A stretch of 64,000 nucleotides of DNA from Phycisphaerae bacterium (GTDB lineage Bacteria; Planctomycetota; Phycisphaerae; Phycisphaerales; UBA1924). The position numbers and the translations under genes were made by a program. The first letter of the stretch is position 1. Each line of letters starts with the position of its first letter. This document shows positions 60,638 through 64,000 of this stretch, piece by piece. The stretch covers positions 482,380 to 546,379 of the forward strand of contig BJHL01000001.1 in NCBI GenBank assembly GCA_014192545.1, written 5' to 3'. Under the pieces are notes generated by a model. That model searched no databases. It was not told the DNA's origin and worked only from the letters and a program-made list of their open reading frames with translations.

Positions 60638-61630
60638 CTACGCCTTTTTCTTGCAATACAAATGCACCGCCATGTTGTGATACACCCGCGTCTCCGGTCC
60701 ATCGGCACCCGGAATCGAAAAGTCTGCTTCTTCATACTGCAAACCGCTGGCAGCTTCTAACGCCGCTGCATCCGCAGCTTCCGCCGCGAGCAGTTCTTCC
60801 ATCTCGGCAGGCGACATGTATGCACTCTCATCATGATCGCCGCGAGCGAAGTCATCGTTGTGATCAGACCCGTGATCAGACTCGTGATCAGACTCGTGAT
60901 CGTCGTCTTCAAACTCGAACTCATCAAACTCGTCATCTGGCTCAGGCGTCCGCGCCTTACCACCGGCCTTGCCACCCGCATTCTTCTCGCCCGGCTTGCC
61001 GCCTTTATCTGCCTTGCCACGTGCCTCATCGCGTTCGCGCTGCCGCTGCTCGCGTTTCCATTCCTCTCGCTCGTTGGCTTTCTTACGAAAAACCTTCTCC
61101 GTCATCTCCATGCCATCGCTGGGCTGCTCCTGCCCCGCAACTTCAAATCGCAATGGCGTGGGCGTGCGCAACACCAAAAATCCAGTGTCATCAAGCAGCT
61201 CAATCAGCTTCGCCATCTGCGCCTTCACGCGTTCAAACCCCGCGCGATCTCGCACCAACGGATAAGGCGGATCCAAAAACGCCAAGTGCAAGGGCCTCGG
61301 CGCCCGCGCCAGCGCCGCCGGCCCCAGCGCATCCGCCACCAACACCTCACACCGATCTTCACACCCCAAGGACGCCACATTGCTGCGCAAAATCTCGGCG
61401 ATGAATCGATCCTTCTCGACCATCACGCACTTGCGCGCCCCGCGCGACACCGCCTCAAGCCCAATGGCACCCGTTCCCGCGAACGCATCAAAAACCGTTG
61501 CGTCCTCATAGTGCCCGCGCAACTGCTGAAACAGCGATTCCTTCACGCGATCGGGAATCGGCCGAGTCACACTGCCATCTGGCGGCGTCTTCAGCACGCG
61601 ACGTCGAAACTCTCCACTGATAATGCGCAT
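60638..61630 (-). CDS. rsmD: 16S rRNA (guanine966-N2)-methyltransferase RsmD with a large acidic insertion
   Basis: 330 residues against about 185 for typical RsmD. The core is clear: MRIISGEFRRRVLKTPPDGS, TRPIPDRVKESLFQQL, VFDAFAGTGAIGLEAVSRGA, LAFLDPPYPLV. Before the last strand (VYHNMAVHLYCKKKA) there is an insertion of about 130 residues: a charged helix (EREEWKREQRQRERDEARGK), a Gly/Lys stretch, and an Asp/His/Ser-rich repeat (DHESDHESDHGSDHNDD, 12-base DNA units at 60861-60905). It methylates G966 of 16S rRNA. It follows the lipoprotein gene by 43 bases on the same strand. Confidence 0.93.
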   Translation of the reverse strand: MRIISGEFRRRVLKTPPDGSVTRPIPDRVKESLFQQLRGHYEDATVFDAFAGTGAIGLEAVSRGARKCVMVEKDRFIAEILRSNVASLGCEDRCEVLVADALGPAALARAPRPLHLAFLDPPYPLVRDRAGFERVKAQMAKLIELLDDTGFLVLRTPTPLRFEVAGQEQPSDGMEMTEKVFRKKANEREEWKREQRQRERDEARGKADKGGKPGEKNAGGKAGGKARTPEPDDEFDEFEFEDDDHESDHESDHGSDHNDDFARGDHDESAYMSPAEMEELLAAEAADAAALEAASGLQYEEADFSIPGADGPETRVYHNMAVHLYCKKKA

Positions 61631-61673
61631 CGCACCATCATAGTAATGCCCACCCCCGCCCGCATGCTCTTCT

Positions 61674-62306
61674 TCAGGGCTCAACCACGAAAACATCCTG
61701 CAAAACCCGCCGATTTCCGCTCGCGTCAGGCACGCCCGTCAGCGTTACCCGCAGCCGCAGCTTTGCCGGCGCTCCCGCCCGCAAGGTCTCGTCGCGCAGC
61801 CACTGCCCCACCCACGCCGGCGCCAGCAGCCGCAGCCGATATGTCCGCGTGTCCCATTCAAACCGCCGCGAATTCTCTTTCGGGTCCAGCATCTCCGTCG
61901 CGCTCCAAGCCACCGCCGGAGCCTGCTCAAAACCCGTTCCCATCGCCCCGCCCGGCAGCACACCCCCCGCCACACTGCGCGTCAATTCCACATCGAGCTT
62001 CCCCAGCCCCTTCACCAAATCGCCATACGCATCCCGCACTTCCACATGCAGCACCAAACTCGTCTCGCCGCGCTCGCCCGCCGCCGGCGCATCAATATGC
62101 GTCAGCGGATGCACCCGCATGGCCACCGGCCCAAACGGCCCCTCACATGCCCCACTACTCGCATCACCACTTGACCCGCCACCAGTCGCCGCGCCCGGCA
62201 CCTGCCCGCGCTGCACCACCACAGGCCGATCCACCGCGCAGCCAGCAAGCATCCCAGCAGTCGCCAGAAAGATCACCCCCCACAACGCGCAAATTCGATT
62301 CACCAT
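61674..62306 (-). CDS. Lipoprotein of unknown function
   Basis: 210 residues from the ATG at 62306. The signal peptide has lipobox MLAGC (Cys at about 22). A Gly/Ser-rich linker precedes a beta-rich domain: VAMRVHPLTHIDAPAAGERG, ETSLVLHVEVRDAYGDLVKG, WDTRTYRLRLLAPAWVGQWL and RLRVTLTGVPDASGNRRVLQ. It resembles a lipid-anchored immunoglobulin-like fold; the family was not identified. Confidence 0.72.
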   Translation of the reverse strand: MVNRICALWGVIFLATAGMLAGCAVDRPVVVQRGQVPGAATGGGSSGDASSGACEGPFGPVAMRVHPLTHIDAPAAGERGETSLVLHVEVRDAYGDLVKGLGKLDVELTRSVAGGVLPGGAMGTGFEQAPAVAWSATEMLDPKENSRRFEWDTRTYRLRLLAPAWVGQWLRDETLRAGAPAKLRLRVTLTGVPDASGNRRVLQDVFVVEP

Positions 62307-62407
62307 TCCCCAGTCTAATCCACCAGAAGTACCCAAATAACTTGGCCCGCCTCAACACCCGGGCTTTTCCTGTCGATGCGAATTCCAATCTTTTTCCGGA
62401 GTTCGCC

Positions 62408-64000
<1,593 letters not shown>

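Noticed and set aside
60833-62407. Upstream extension of the FIST protein frame
   Set aside because: The extension is antisense to rsmD and a lipoprotein gene; the ATG at 62408 has a good Shine-Dalgarno and starts the FIST fold.

Overview
The window is GC-rich and gene-dense and most likely comes from a planctomycete close to the Phycisphaerae. The case rests on five secreted proteins that end in paired C-terminal modules of the type CxDIDFNNNxVFPEDxDV..FF.VLAGG ('GC-type' dockerin-like), two proteins with a PEP-CTERM-like anchor (hydrophobic helix then RRRR), a prepilin-like protein of the [18 protein letters not shown] type, a FIST sensor followed by a histidine kinase beginning MHPLLAR, and many weak or absent Shine-Dalgarno sites. 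No rRNA, tRNA, CRISPR array or transposase was seen.

Layout. 1-9.2 kb (minus strand): the start of a secreted protein, a TagF-like/sulfatase-modifying-factor fusion, and a complete branched-chain amino-acid type ABC importer (livJ, terminator, livH, livM, livG, livF). 9.6-12.9 kb: a secreted GH15 glucoamylase-like enzyme with dockerin-like modules. 13-20.5 kb: a DEAD-box-type helicase, a solitary DNA methyltransferase, DNA polymerase III delta, a stand-alone ATP synthase beta subunit and a lipoprotein. 20.6-24.5 kb: a three-gene GldA/GldF/GldG-like ABC system. 24.5-32.5 kb: metabolic and RNA-modification genes (GNAT, YeiH-like, QueC, TrmB, a thioredoxin-fold protein, TrpC, a CPBP protease, DUF2238). 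32.5-35.5 kb: a repeat-flanked island with a zinc-ribbon protein, two PEP-CTERM-like proteins and a truncated third gene. 35.8-42 kb: SSB, a membrane-anchored probable pYEATS protein, a fasciclin protein, ribosomal protein L9, DUF4259, ClpS and small unknowns.

42-55.3 kb is the most unusual part. Four secreted dockerin-like proteins lie on the minus strand, two of them almost identical copies of a 2.1-kb block. Interleaved on the plus strand are two paralogous, apparently undescribed proteins with an N-terminal helix-turn-helix-like segment, each divergently oriented from a dockerin-like gene. A prepilin-like gene closes this region. 55.5-64 kb: a degenerate M16 peptidase, a UvrD-type helicase fused to a PD-(D/E)XK nuclease, RsmD with a large acidic insertion, a lipoprotein, and the FIST-histidine kinase pair.

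Across the window, gene boundaries carry short repeats of several families: heptamer or octamer arrays and GC-rich palindromes. In several cases the repeat itself supplies the stop codon, and in one case the start codon, of the neighbouring gene. All functional calls come from reading translations; no database search was run.
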